A DNA stretch of 64,000 nucleotides from Cytospora piceicola. Its lineage: Eukaryota > Ascomycota > Sordariomycetes > Diaporthales > Cytosporaceae. The notes beneath the pieces were generated by a model. The model had not been told where the DNA came from. It ran no database searches and saw only the letters and a program-made list of their open reading frames with translations. The position numbers and the translations under genes are program-made. The number at the start of each line of letters is the position of its first letter. The first letter of the stretch is position 1. This document shows, piece after piece, positions 36,697 to 48,309 of the stretch. Location of the stretch: NCBI GenBank assembly GCA_023375675.1, contig JALQBC010000047.1, positions 186,001 to 250,000 on the forward strand, given 5' to 3'.

Positions 36697-38604
36697 TCAC
36701 AGCTCAGGCTTGTCAACAGCCTCCCCCCTCTTGAGCTCATCATGAACTTCCTCGACGACATCAATCTTTTCATCAACATCCATCGACTCGGCTTCGGCCT
36801 CCTCCTCGGGCTGCACCTCGGGCTGTACCTCGGCTTCAGTCTGCACCGCCGCCTCAGCCTGCACCTCCGGCTCCTGCTCGGTGGCAACGGCATGTCCCGT
36901 GCTCAAGCCCAGCGCATCGTCAACAATCAAGCGAGCCACATTCTTGCCCATGAGCGCGTTGGTCTCCATCGTGGAGATGAAACCATCCATGCCAGAGGTG
37001 TAGTACACGCCGTTGCCCACAATCGGATCCTGGAAGGTTACCCGAGGCAGGGCCTTGGGGTAGGCCTGGAAAACATGCTTGTGGTACCATGATACCACCT
37101 CAATGACCACGGTGTCATCATCGGCAGCAGGTGTGGCCGCGGGGACAGCACCGGTCAAGGTCTCGGGAACGTCGACGCCGAACAGGGAGGATATGAACTC
37201 GGATGTGACCTCCATGGGAGAGAAGATCTTGTACAGGAACTCCTCTGTGCCGGTGGTGGGGTTGGTGATGGCGCGCAAAGTGCTGATAGAGAAGAAGCCC
37301 GTCTTGCCTGCGCCTTCGAGGCCGGAGTCGCCCTCTGCTGTCTCAGCGAAGGCGGTCAGGACAGTCGTGGGCACCTTGGCGCCGTCCTTGAGGTTGAGGA
37401 ACTCGCGGCTGAGCTGGAAGGGCGAAGTGAACAATGTGACGTGCAGCTTGACGTAAGGGATCTCGTCGATGGTGGTCTGGAGGACATCACCGGCGGTCTT
37501 GATGTCACTGAACTGGTACGGGGTGGCAAGGACGATGTTGTCGAACGCGATACCAGCAGATCCCTCGTTGATGAGGTATCTGGGCTTCTCCGCAGTCGAC
37601 TTCGACCCGAGGGCAATCGACGAGACAGAAGTGTTCAGGAGGAGTTGCGCCCCGGACTCGGCAACCATGCGATCGAAGATCTTCCAGTTGCCACCAGCCA
37701 CAGCCTTCGCACCCTCGGGAGCTATCGAAACCATCGTGTCCAGGCCGTGGATGAGGTCCAGGTTCGAAGCATAGTTGACCCTCGTAGCGGCCCCGACGAT
37801 ATCATGCCCAAAAGCTGCCGAGATGCCGTTGTCGGACAGGAACTGCTTCCCCGTCACCCCCGTGATCTTCGCCAGGTCCAGCTCGAATGCCCGCGTGCTC
37901 AAGGACCGGAAGGGGAAGTACGGTTCCTCGTACAGCTTCAGGAACGTCGCCACGGTGCTCTGCATAAGCTTCTGCGCCTTGTACGGCGCGGTGCCATACT
38001 TCCATAGCAGCTTCGCCACATCCCACCACCAGGACGAATCGGAGGCGGACTCGTAGACAAAGTTGTCGCCGTCCCAGATGACTGTCAGACGGTCGGCATC
38101 TCCGGATGGGTCTCTGAGGTCGAGACCGAAATCCCGGGTGGCATTCCAGAGGATCTTGTTCATGTGAACGAAGATGGACGCACCCACCTCGACGGGTTGC
38201 GAGGGGTTGTCATAGGCGTCAACAGTTAGTGTCCGTCCGCCGATGTGGTCCGTCTTCTCAAAGATTGTGATGTTGACTTCGACACCAGCATCGGCAGCGA
38301 ACTTGGAAAGATGGTAGGCAGCGGAGGACCCGGCGGCACCGGCTCCTGGGGACTTTATGTCAGCCTGGTTCTAAGCAGTAGCACATATATTACGATCTGA
38401 AGCCCTGGCATCCTTCTCATGCTCGTCTCTCCAAATGGTGGGTGATGCCATCATTGAAGGGTGTTGGCACTAACCGATGATAGCGACTTGTCTCACGTTG
38501 CTAGCACCTTCGTCGACAAAGGCAGACTGAGAGGGGTCTGTGTCCCCTCCTGTAGAGACAAGCAAGCCAGGAATGGCCGCCTTGAGGCCATCGAACCACT
38601 TCAT
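36697..38604 (-). CDS. Prenylcysteine oxidase / lyase
   Basis: FAD-dependent thioether oxidase of the prenylcysteine lyase family (PF07156), which cleaves farnesyl- or geranylgeranylcysteine during turnover of prenylated proteins. Exon 1 38475-38604 and exon 2 36697-38345 (129-nt intron, GTTAGT donor) give 592 residues. The intron splits the dinucleotide-binding motif: exon 1 ends VAIIG and exon 2 continues with AGAAGSSAAYHL, a classic GxGxxG fold; GGRTLTVDAY follows. The lyase domain includes EVGASIFVHMNKIL and, near the end, GNGVYYTSGMDGFISTMETN. Animal enzymes are lysosomal with a signal peptide; here no signal peptide is obvious before the FAD motif. The last about 60 residues form an acidic tail with repeated EVQ/EAE units, unusual for the family and probably disordered. 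Confidence 0.9.
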
Positions 38605-39507
38605 AGTCTCGATAATATGATATAACCGTTGAGGTTGACCGGTTTAATAAGGGGCTGGCCAGATGAGTTGGCAGTGTTGTTGGCGCAATTGTGGCAAGAT
38701 GGGGCAAAAGGCAGTGAAGAAAATCAATATACGATCAGAGGACAAAAAGCAAAACAGAGTATATCCTTCAGCTCAAAGTTACAAATACAAATATACACAA
38801 CACTGTAAAGGTTGTTTGTATACGACGTCACCTAACAATGACACACCTCTGGAAAAAACGGAAGGGAAGTTGAAATGAGATGTTATTCCCAAGGGGTCGT
38901 TCGAATGTTTACTCTGTAACAGATGTCTAATCCTAGACAGCTTGTCCTTGTCGTGCTGCTGATGCGTCGACTGGTCCAGGGCATGGCATCTTTGCACCTG
39001 CCCCTTGCAGCCCTGCGGAGGGGATGGATGGTACATGACCTCACTGCTAAAACCAGGCGGAGAGATGAGTACCTTCGTATCAAATCTTCCCCCCTGAAGC
39101 TTACCGATATGCTGGTCCAAGCTCTCCAACTGCCCCACCTTCTGGATTACTGTACTGTGGTACTATGCTGCTGTACTGGCTGGAACTAGCACTATGTGTC
39201 CCATATGTACTAGTACTAGTTAACAGTACCAGTATCCACCCAGCAGTAAGTCCCTGAACATGTCCCTGGGCGGCCACGGGTCAATGCTGGCCGGCCGCCA
39301 GTTAGTGCTGCTAGCTTAGCCTGCCGCTTGCGAGGGGCCAAAATTTCTATGGTAGAGAAAGCAACACGACGCGAAGACAGAAAGAGAGCAGCTTTCGTTT
39401 CGTATCCACGGCCCTAACGAACATCTCACCTCCCCCCCTCGAGATACTAGGCCCTTCCCTTCCCAATACCCTCATAACCTTATCCTCCACGCTGCTACTA
39501 ATTCAAT
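38605..39507. promoter_or_regulatory. Divergent intergenic region
   Basis: About 900 bp between the prenylcysteine oxidase gene (-) and CCT6 (+). Includes both promoters. Repeated AGTACTA/TACTAGTA motifs occur near 39195-39230. No gene supported. Confidence 0.45.
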
Positions 39508-41381
39508 ATGTCTGCGGCACAGCTTCTCAACCCCAAGGCCGAGTCAAGAGTACGAGCTCCCTTTTCCACCCCCAGCTTCCTGCCCCTCCATACCGCTGTC
39601 CCATGTACTGACACAGGTGTCTATAGCGGCGGGGTGAAGCTCTCAAGGTCAACATCAGTGCTGGTGAGGGTCTTCAGGATGTCCTCAAGTCTAACCTGGG
39701 TCCCCTTGGGACACTAAAGATGTACGTTACTACCCCTAGGAACTAGCTACATTTCAGTCGTTGTCGCAGCCCAGACCTAACGTTTCCGTCGTTGCGAACA
39801 GGCTCGTCGATGGCGCCGGCCAGATCAAGCTCACCAAAGACGGCAATGTCCTCCTCCGCGAGATGCAAATACAAAACCCCACCGCCGTCATGATCGCCCG
39901 TGCTGCCACCGCCCAGGACGACATCTGCGGTGACGGTACCACCTCCGTCGTTCTCCTTGTCGGCGAGCTCCTGAAGCAGGCCGACCGGTACATCAGCGAG
40001 GGTCTGCACCCTAGGATTATCACCGATGGATTCGAGATCGCCAAGAACGAGGCCCTGAGATTCCTCGACTCCTTCAAGCTCAACAAGGAGGTCGACCGCG
40101 AGCTCCTCCTCAACGTCGCCAGGACGTCTCTGGCCACCAAGCTCAACGCCACGCTGGCCAACAAGCTGACCCCCGATATCGTCGACGCCGTCCTGGCCAT
40201 CCACGAGGCAGGCCTGAAGCCCGACCTGCACATGGTGGAGATCATGAAGATGCAGCACCGCACCGCGAGCGACACGCAGCTGATCAAGGGTCTGGCTCTG
40301 GACCACGGCGCACGGCACCCGGATATGCCCAAGAGGGTCGAGAACGCGTTCATCCTGACGCTGAACGTCAGCCTGGAGTACGAGAAGTCCGAGATCAACT
40401 CGAGCTTCTTCTACTCGAGCGCCGACCAGCGTGACAAGCTGGTGGAGAGCGAGCGCCGGTTCGTCGACTCCAAGCTGAAGAAGATTGTCGACCTAAAGAA
40501 GGAGGTGTGCGGCGACGACCCCAAGAAGAGCTTCGTCATCATCAACCAGAAGGGTATCGACCCCCTGTCCCTGGATGTGCTGGCCAAGAACGGCATCTTT
40601 GCTCTCCGACGGGCGAAGAGGAGGAACATGGAGCGTCTGCAGCTCATCTGCGGCGGCATAGCACAGAACAGCGTGGACGACCTGTCCGCCGACGTGCTGG
40701 GCTGGGCTGGCCTGGTCTACGAGCAGCAGCTGGGCGAGGAGAAGTACACCTTCATCGAGGACGTCAAGGACCCCAAATCAGTGACGCTGCTGATCAAGGG
40801 CCCCAACTCGCACACCATCATGCAGGTAACAGACGCCGTCCGCGATGGTCTGCGAAGTGTGTACAACATGATCGTCGACGGAAGCGTGGTCCCCGGTGGT
40901 GGTGCCTTCCAGGTCGCCTGTGCGGCGCACCTCAAGAGCGACGCCTTTGCCAAGACGGTCAAGGGCAAGGCCAAGTGGGGTGTTGAGGCGTTTGCCGATG
41001 CGTTGTTGGTCATTCCCAAGACCCTGGCTGCGAACGCTGGCCATGATATCCAGGATGCTCGTAAGTTCTTGCTCCAGCAGACATCCATTCCATAAGCACA
41101 CTTGTTGCAACTTCTTTTACTGATACGTACATACAGTGGCCGCTCTTCAGGACGAGCACCGCGAAGGCTCTGTCGTCGGTCTGGACCTGTCCACCGGCGA
41201 GCCCATGGACCCCGTCCTCGAGGGTGTCTTCGACTCCTTCCGTGTCCTGAGGAATTGCGTTGCATCCAGCTCCGGAATCGCCTCGAATCTGCTGCTGTGC
41301 GACGAGCTCCTGAAGGCGAGACAGATGGGCCGCCAAGGAGGACCCGGACCGGGCATGGACGGAGGTGATGATGGCATGTAA
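39508..41381 (+). CDS. CCT6: T-complex protein 1 subunit zeta
   Basis: Subunit of the cytosolic TRiC/CCT chaperonin, an ATP-driven double ring that folds actin, tubulin and WD-repeat proteins. Four exons: 39508-39549, 39627-39721, 39802-41060 and 41137-41381, with introns of 77, 80 and 76 nt, give 546 residues, the family norm. Group II chaperonin signatures are plain: [11 protein letters not shown] across the second junction, then [12 protein letters not shown], and the ATP site [16 protein letters not shown] near residues 87-102. In the second half, [12 protein letters not shown] and [11 protein letters not shown] match the family. The first exon encodes only 14 residues. The retroelement begins 395 bp beyond the stop codon. 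Confidence 0.97.
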
Positions 41382-41592
41382 TTGGGAAAGAGTTGTTAGA
41401 TGTATGTATGTGTGTCGAAGCAGAAGATACCACTGTAGAGGCAAGGCGTTCAAAATGTCAATATGCAGAATATCGGCATGGTCTAGAGAAATGCGTTGCT
41501 CCTACTCTTATATGTGATACTCATGATACTGTTTACCTCCTGGCGTCTCTCACATGGGCGTGTATACGTGTCTGTAGTAAGGTTTCTTCCGC

Positions 41593-41620
41593 CACTGGAT
41601 CACTGGATCACTGGATCACT
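41593..41620. repeat. 8-bp tandem repeat CACTGGAT
   Basis: Three and a half perfect copies of CACTGGAT in the 3' flank of CCT6, running directly into a TACCTAGGTA palindrome. Confidence 0.9.
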
Positions 41621-41770
41621 ACCTAGGTATTTCATAACTTTGAACTACCTAGGTAATCTTCCCTATATCATTCTATGACCTCCAGGGCTGCTCCTAGTTT
41701 AATGTCCCCTCTTGATAGTGTCAGACAATACATTCATTCCCCCTTCTGTCCTCATGCGTATTAAATGTCG

Positions 41771-41775
41771 ATTGT
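41771..41775. repeat. Target-site duplication, left copy (ATTGT)
   Basis: ATTGT sits immediately before the left LTR and recurs immediately after the right LTR at 48135-48139. Five base pairs is the usual duplication for LTR retrotransposons. Confidence 0.85.
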
Positions 41776-41941
41776 TATTACACGTAATATGTACTCGATT
41801 AATGTGTTGATGTATTGTCTCGTACCCTGCTTACTCGGGTACGCTAATTTCTATATTAAATATATCCCGAAGTTAATTATATAACTTACTTATTTATACA
41901 GACCGAGGTATTTTTATAAGTACCTCTACTACTGTCTAATA
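41776..41941 (-). repeat. LTR, left copy (3' LTR in element orientation)
   Basis: 166 bp, starting TATTACACG and ending GTCTAATA. The canonical TG...CA ends are changed to TA...TA, as G-to-A and C-to-T mutation would do. It aligns with the right copy without gaps. Its outer (left) half keeps more C and G than its inner half. Confidence 0.9.
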
Positions 41942-41950
41942 TATCCTTTA

Positions 41951-41979
41951 AAAAAAACTATCTATAGATAGGTTTTTTT
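41951..41979. repeat. Near-perfect palindrome beside the 3' LTR
   Basis: A-run, CTATCTATAGATAG, then T-run: an almost perfect 29-bp inverted repeat just inside the left LTR. In element orientation this lies where a polypurine tract is expected, which could not be clearly identified. It may be a product of AT-enrichment. Confidence 0.6.
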
Positions 41980-42356
41980 ATATAAGCCTTTTTCTTAAGG
42001 TATTAACCTTTATAAAAGGGTAAGGTAAGTAAGGCCTGTTATAGCTATATAGCTAACTATATTTAATAGTATCGTTTATAAAATACGCTTTTTTTCTTTT
42101 TATTTACTATTATATAGTTATTACTACTACTATTACTATTATAATAATAGTAGTAATAATAACTAATAAGGCTTTAGTATTTCTTTTTATATGTTTTTTC
42201 TTAATCGTTTATATAGTACCTTTTTATTTTAAAGAGAAAGTAGCCGAAATAGCTAATAATATATTTTAAACTAAGCTAAGCCTTACTTTAAAATAAGCTA
42301 CTTTTATATATCTTTTTATATCCTTATCTTTTACGTCCTTTTTAATTAATATATAG

Positions 42357-42581
42357 TTTAACGGTATTATTATTTATTTAAACGATAATAATAATAATAA
42401 AAATAAAGATAAAAATAAAAATATAAACGAAAATAAAGATAAAGTTAAAGATAAGAATAAAGAAAAAAATAAGAATAAAAGTAAAGATAAAGATAAAGCC
42501 GGTATAAAGTCTATTATAAGTACTTTTTCTGTAATTCCTTTTATTAAGTTATTTATTAATACTTTTATTTTAAAAAAATAA
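42357..42581 (+). other. Lys/Asp/Asn-coding plus-strand island inside the element
   Basis: A 74-codon stop-free stretch on the plus strand, antisense to pol, bounded by TAG at 42354 and TAA at 42579. Its core (about 42386-42500) is an AAAGAT/AATAAA-rich repeat that reads as alternating Lys with Asp, Asn or Glu. It has no ATG start. It could be the trace of a charged repeat from a captured or nested gene, or merely a low-complexity tract with few C bases to mutate. Confidence 0.4.
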
Positions 42582-43189
42582 AAAGGTCGAAGGCTAGCTA
42601 TAGCCTTTAACTACTTCTTATACTTTACGTATAATATAATCTATCGGGATCTATATTATACCTTATTAGTATTATACTTACTAGTAAATATATTAAAGAT
42701 TTATAAACTCTTATTATAATTAAGTTAAAGGTTATATAAAGATATATATATAGTATATATAGGTTAGCTATATATACTTTTCTATACCGGTTAATATAAA
42801 GCTTAAAGTCTATATTTTCGATTCCTTTTATAAAGGAATTCGAAAAGGCGTTTAAACCGATAAAAATAAGGTAAAAAAGGTATATTATTATATATATACC
42901 TCTTTTACTAATATTATAGCTATTAAAGCTATATAAAAGTAAAAGGCTTTTTTAAATCTTTACCTTTAATTAGTAACTTAATTATAAAAGAAAACTACCG
43001 ACTTTAAGTATAATAGTTTATTTAAAACTAATATAATATAATTTAAGCGTTTTTATATACAGGCCGATATACCTTATAATTTTCTTTTCTTTTTTAATTT
43101 TATAATATATACTTCTATATATTTATATTAAATTAATAAGTCTTTTAGCTTATTAATTATATCGTCTTTTAAGTCTTTTACCTTTTATT

Positions 43190-43290
43190 TTTAAATCTTA
43201 TCTTTAATATTAACTAGCTTAAGTTAAATAATAAACTTCTAATAACTAATAATAAAAAGTACTTTAGTTAGTTTATTAATAACTATATTT
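43190..43290 (-). pseudogene. Copia pol C-terminus remnant
   Basis: On the minus strand one frame reads NKLTKVLFIISY, stop, KFII, stop, LKLVNIK. This matches the end of copia RNase H, where the consensus is ADxLTKxL followed by FxxxxxxLGLV. The changes needed (GAT to AAT, CAG to TAG) are RIP-type. It fixes the orientation of the element together with the reverse transcriptase remnant. Confidence 0.75.
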
Positions 43291-44099
43291 AAAGTATTAG
43301 CGTAATTAATATATAAATATCTTTACTAAACTTCTTACTATAACTAGTAATTATATATATTTATATAATAAAGTTTTATATTAAGCTAAATAATCTTTTT
43401 ATTTATTAGTTTAATCGTTTATATATTATTATATTATAGCTAAATAGTTTATTAGTTAAACTAAACCTTTAGTTTTTATATAAGCCGATATTAGAAAAAG
43501 GCTTCTTTTAATATTTAAATAAAAGAAAGTAACTTAACCTTTATAGTAAAAGTAGTTATAGTATTTTACTTATTTATTTTTTATCCGATATATTTATTAA
43601 ATAATTTTATTATATATACTTATAAACTTTAATAGTTTAAGCTGTTATCGGTAAACGATAAGTCGCTTTATACTTTAAAAAAGTCTACTCCTTTTAATTC
43701 GAAAGTAAAGGCTAATATTTAAATAAAATATATTAAAACTTAATCGACTACTTTATAATACTATAGCTTAAGATTAATATTAAACTATATAAGCTTAAAT
43801 ACTATAAAAGCTATATCTAGCTTTATAATTACTATTATATATAAAATTAATCCGACTTTACGTTAATATAAACAGGCTAATATAATAAATACCCGGTCCG
43901 GATATAATAATAGTTTTATTAAAGCTATTAGTATTTTATATAAAGCTTATTATTATATTTATATAAAAAACGATATTTTATTTATATAGTTTACTTAAAA
44001 AAGCTAAATCTTTTATATAGCTTTATCCCGAAGTATTATAATACTTAAAAACTATTAAAGGTTATCTCTGTTTATAATTCTATATTATAACTTTAACTA

Positions 44100-44300
44100 C
44101 TTAATAGCTTTTTTAATTACTTTCTTATCTTTACTTTAATATATAATAACGATATTATCTATATAAAAAAAAATTAGTATATTACTTTATATAAAATAAT
44201 AAAACTTATAAGAAACTAAGGTAAAACCGATCTTTTTAAGTATATAAGTAAGTTCTTTTTACTATAGTAATAGAGATTCTTTAAGTTTATAAAAGGCCTT
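44100..44300 (-). pseudogene. Copia reverse transcriptase remnant
   Basis: On the minus strand one frame reads KLKESLLL, two stops, then KELTYILKKIGF, and further on FFYIDNIVII followed by a stop and SKDKK. In intact copia reverse transcriptase (PF07727) these are the LYGLKQxPxxWY motif, the helix after it and the catalytic YVDD box. Here the second Asp codon of the box reads AAT and the Trp codon a stop, both G-to-A changes. The enzyme is inactive. Confidence 0.85.
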
Positions 44301-47300
44301 TTTTAGTAAAAAAACTTACCTTAGCTTTCGATATTCCTATAATATATATATATAAATCTCTTTATTAAGTAATACGTTAACAAAGGTATTAACTATATTA
44401 TACTAAATAAGTTCGAAATTAAACTTAGCTATAATCGTTATTATTATTTTAAATAACTTTTTAATAAAAGTAGTTATATAGGTTTTTTTTATATTACCTT
44501 TTTATTATTAATCCTTTTAGATAACTAGCTAGGCTTTATATTTAATAAAAAACCTATATTTATTATATTTATAAATATATACCTATATATAGTTTAGTAA
44601 AGTTTTTTTAACTACTATACCTATTACCTTTTCTTTTTATAACTATATTTCCTTATAGTTTTAAAAATAGTTTTTTTTTATTTACTTAAATAAGTTTTTA
44701 TAAATATATCTATAACGTTTATAAAACGTCTTTAAAGCTAAAAGCAGCTTTTATTTATATATCTTCTGTCTTTTTTATAAGCGGTATAATATTATACCCG
44801 GATTTACGCTTTTTATTTTTCGAAATAACTTTTTTATCTCTTTTTATATTATACCCTTTATAATAGTCTTTTCGTTTTACTATCTTAGCTAGTTTTATAG
44901 TCTTTTTATATTAAACGTTAAGATCTATAGATATACTTTATTAATTTAAAATACTATTTTATCTCTTAAGTACTTTTTATCTATCTTCGTTATAAAAGCT
45001 ATAAAGATAAAGCTATATAGTAGAAAAAGAGATATCTTTAAAGTTAGCAGATATATATATATTTTACTTAAAAAATAATTAATTTCTTTAACGTACTTTT
45101 TTACTATTTTATTCCTACTTTTATATACTTCCGCTTTTATATTAACTTTAACGTAAACGGTATTACTTTTAAGATTTTTTACTTTTTCTTCTTTAAATAA
45201 AGTATTTATTAGGTTCTTTTATAAGATTATTTATTAATATAAGTATTTTTATAATATATCGGTATTTACCTTTCAGATATTATTTTATAAATAGTTTATT
45301 TAACTATTAAACGTTATCTTTTTATCGAAAATAATATCTTTTAAAGTATATACTTTATTAGTTTAAAGGTTTTATATCTTATAAATATTAGTTGATTTAT
45401 ATTTTATAAAGTAGCTTATTTAAGCTTAAAGGTTTATTTTCTTTAATTATTTTATTTTATTTTATATTATAAATATTATTACGTATACTTTATAGCTAAA
45501 TACTTATAGATAATATACTTAAAAGCAGAAATTAGTAAAGAACTTAACTATAAGTTTATTTTATTTCTTTAATAAAGTTTTTTATTACTTTTAAATATAC
45601 TTCGGAAGCCGGTTATATAAATATATAGCTACTTTAATTATTTTTCTTTAAAAGAAATTCGGAAGTTTCGTATAAATTATTATATACTTCGCCTTTATAG
45701 TAACTATATCTCCTAAACGTTCGGTAATACTGTTTTATACTTATATTTAAAGTGTTAAAAGCTTAATTTTAATATTATTATTATTTTCTAGCTAATCTTT
45801 TAACTATTATAGTTTAATAATTTCCTTATTATACTTAAAAGTTTTAAGTATTACTTTTTTATTCTTTATAGTTTTTATAAAAGATTTTAATAAATGTTTT
45901 AATATAGTTTAATCCCGGTTTCGAAAGTAATAGTTATATATTACCTTTATTTTATAGTAAGTAAAGAAAGCTATTACTTTATATCTTTTAAGGTCTTTTA
46001 TAATATCGGTAAAACTTAAGGTAAAACGTTAGATTTCTTATAGTTCTTTTCGAAAAACTTAAAATATTTATCTTTTTATTTTTTTTATAGTATATTTATT
46101 ATATTCGTATATATAAGGCTTTTACCTTATTTAAGTATTTCGATATAAATTAGTAACTTTATTAAGTTTTTTTAACTTTAAATATTTTAGCTATAGGTAT
46201 TAAAATTTATTCGAAACCTACTATTTTATCTTTTATAACGTTATATTAAATAAAGCTACTCTTTCTCTAAACGTAACTTTAGTTATAGTATTTAAAAGCT
46301 TTTTTAGTATATTTTATCTATATTTTATAAAAAGAGTATATAAAAAAGAGTTATTATAGTTCTATTTAATAGTATTTTAGTCCTTTTTATTATCTTAATA
46401 GTATTTTTTCTTTTAAAACTAATTAAATAATATTAAGTTATATATAAATCCTTTATAAAAGGCTACGTTTTTAACTTTAAACACCTTTAAGCTATTATCT
46501 TCTTATACTTTAATATCGACGTTTTTTTATATAAAGATAAGTACTTCTTTATTTTTAACGATTACGTACTTAAAAAAGTCTGTTACTTTAACGTTTATAA
46601 ACCGATAAATATTATTAAAAATAGGTATAGTTATACCTAAGTTTAATAAAGTTAACTATATAAGTAAATAGATAAATTCGATCTTTATATTTTAAAACGT
46701 TATTTATACTTTAACTAGAAACGCGGCTAACGTATATCCTTATATTAGTTATTATTTACCTACCTTTTAAATCTTAAACCTTTCGATCTAATAAGCTAAG
46801 TCTTTATCTTATTAAATCCTTTACTTCGTTATTAAAACGTTAAAATAATATAGTTTAAACTATAAAACGGCTTTTTTAAAGAATACTATCTAATAGTTTT
46901 ATAGGCAGTACGGTTTTTTATATACTTTATATAGTATTTTACTACGTTTAAGTAAAGATTTCTTTTTACCTTCCTTTCGTTTTAAGCTATTTTAAGCTGA
47001 TTTTTTTTTTTAGCTTACCTTTACTTTATTCTACCGATCCTTTTATTAAAGTTTCCTTTTAACTATATTAAATATTATATATTATATATATACTACGCTT
47101 TATCCGGTTATATAAGGCGACTGTTTTTACTATTAAATATAGTTTTTAATAGAAGTTTACTATTATATAAATATAACTAAAACTACTATTGTTTATTTTC
47201 GACTAGTTAATAATTTTATAGCTAATTATTTAGCTTTTAAAATAATTTATATAGCTAAGTATTATAAATAGATAGTTTATTTAGCTATAGGCTTTAAAAA

Positions 47301-47968
47301 CTTAAAAGATTTAATATTTATTACTTATAGCTATTACTTTTTCTTACTTTTTAATTTAGGTTATAAGTCGTTTTTACGTTATTTTATAATTTAAAGCTAT
47401 TAATATTATATTATAATTATCCGAAGTATCGGCTTTTTTATTTTATATCTTTAACTACGTTATTATTAGTAAATTAACGTATTAGTTATTTAAATCCCCG
47501 GTATAGTAGTATATTAAAGTATAAGTTTTTATAACCGAATTTAACACTTAGCTTTATACTATTACTTTTCGAGTTTTATATATATTCTATCTTTTCGTAT
47601 TAAACTTATAGTCTTTTTATACTTATAAATAGTTTATATAATTAACTATAAATAGTTTTAAAACTTTAATAGCCGGGCTTAAGGCTTTATATTATACCGT
47701 CGTTTAATATACTAAAATAGCTTATTCGAATTTCTTTAATAGTAATACTTATAAAGAAAATAGTTAAACTTTCTTTTATATTATAGCTAACTAAATATTT
47801 ATTTATTTTACTTTAATTTTAAGCTAATTCTTAAAAGTATTTTAGTTTTTAAAAGTTTTATAAATAACTATAGTATTAGTTAAGGTATTATAAGCTATTA
47901 TTTCTTTTTCGAGTAAGTATATATATAGTATAATACGATTAACTCTTATAGCGTATAAAACTCTTAAT

Positions 47969-48134
47969 TATTATACGTAATATATACTCGATTAATATAT
48001 TAATATATTATTTCGTACCCTGTTTATTTAGGTACGCTAATTTCTATATTAAATATATCCCGAAGTTAATTATATAACTTGCTTATTTATACGGACCGAG
48101 GTATTTCCGCAGGCACCCCTGCTGCCGTCTGACA
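47969..48134 (-). repeat. LTR, right copy (5' LTR in element orientation)
   Basis: 166 bp, aligning gap-free with the left LTR. By hand count 26 positions differ, all transitions. Its outer (right) half keeps C and G and still ends in CA, whereas its inner half is converted to T and A. Confidence 0.9.
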
Positions 48135-48139
48135 ATTGT
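48135..48139. repeat. Target-site duplication, right copy (ATTGT)
   Basis: Second copy of ATTGT, directly after the CA end of the right LTR. Normal base composition resumes here. Confidence 0.85.
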
Positions 48140-48309
48140 ACACCGTTGAAACCGCTTATCGGTCCCGATAACAAGGTCCCACTTTAAAGTTGCTGCATGA
48201 GCGACCTCAACTTGTTACACGCTCCAAGAGAAATTTCCAACCCCGCCATCGAGCTGCTCATTGTTTCTGCTGCGACGACAGCGAACACCTTAGACACATT
48301 ACGTACAAG
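48140..48309 (+). promoter_or_regulatory. Residual native promoter/leader of TSR4
   Basis: Only 170 bp of ordinary sequence separate the retroelement flank from the TSR4 start codon. Any promoter element further upstream has been displaced by 6.4 kb. No specific factor site is recognised. Confidence 0.4.

Larger units (their letters stand above)
41776..48134 (-). mobile_element. RIP-degraded Ty1/copia LTR retrotransposon
   Basis: A 6.36-kb element bounded by 166-bp direct repeats and a 5-bp target duplication. The interior is extremely AT-rich, dominated by TA dinucleotides, with no open frame of 60 codons from an ordinary start, the picture produced by repeat-induced point mutation. Pol remnants are legible on the minus strand only: a reverse transcriptase core near 44100-44300 and the pol C-terminus near 43190-43290. 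The element therefore reads right to left, with its 5' LTR at 47969-48134. In that order integrase and gag should lie at about 44.5-47.9 kb, but they are too eroded for me to place. The 1.2 kb between the pol end and the 3' LTR is longer than usual. The element is dead as it stands. Confidence 0.92.

Noticed and set aside
42380..42500. CRISPR-like or satellite array in the AAAGAT-rich tract
   Set aside because: No regular repeat-spacer spacing, and the organism is a fungus. It is a low-complexity tract.
44147..44175. Reading the AT-rich island as a mitochondrial or centromeric fragment
   Set aside because: Paired LTRs, target duplication and copia pol remnants explain it as a RIP-mutated retroelement.
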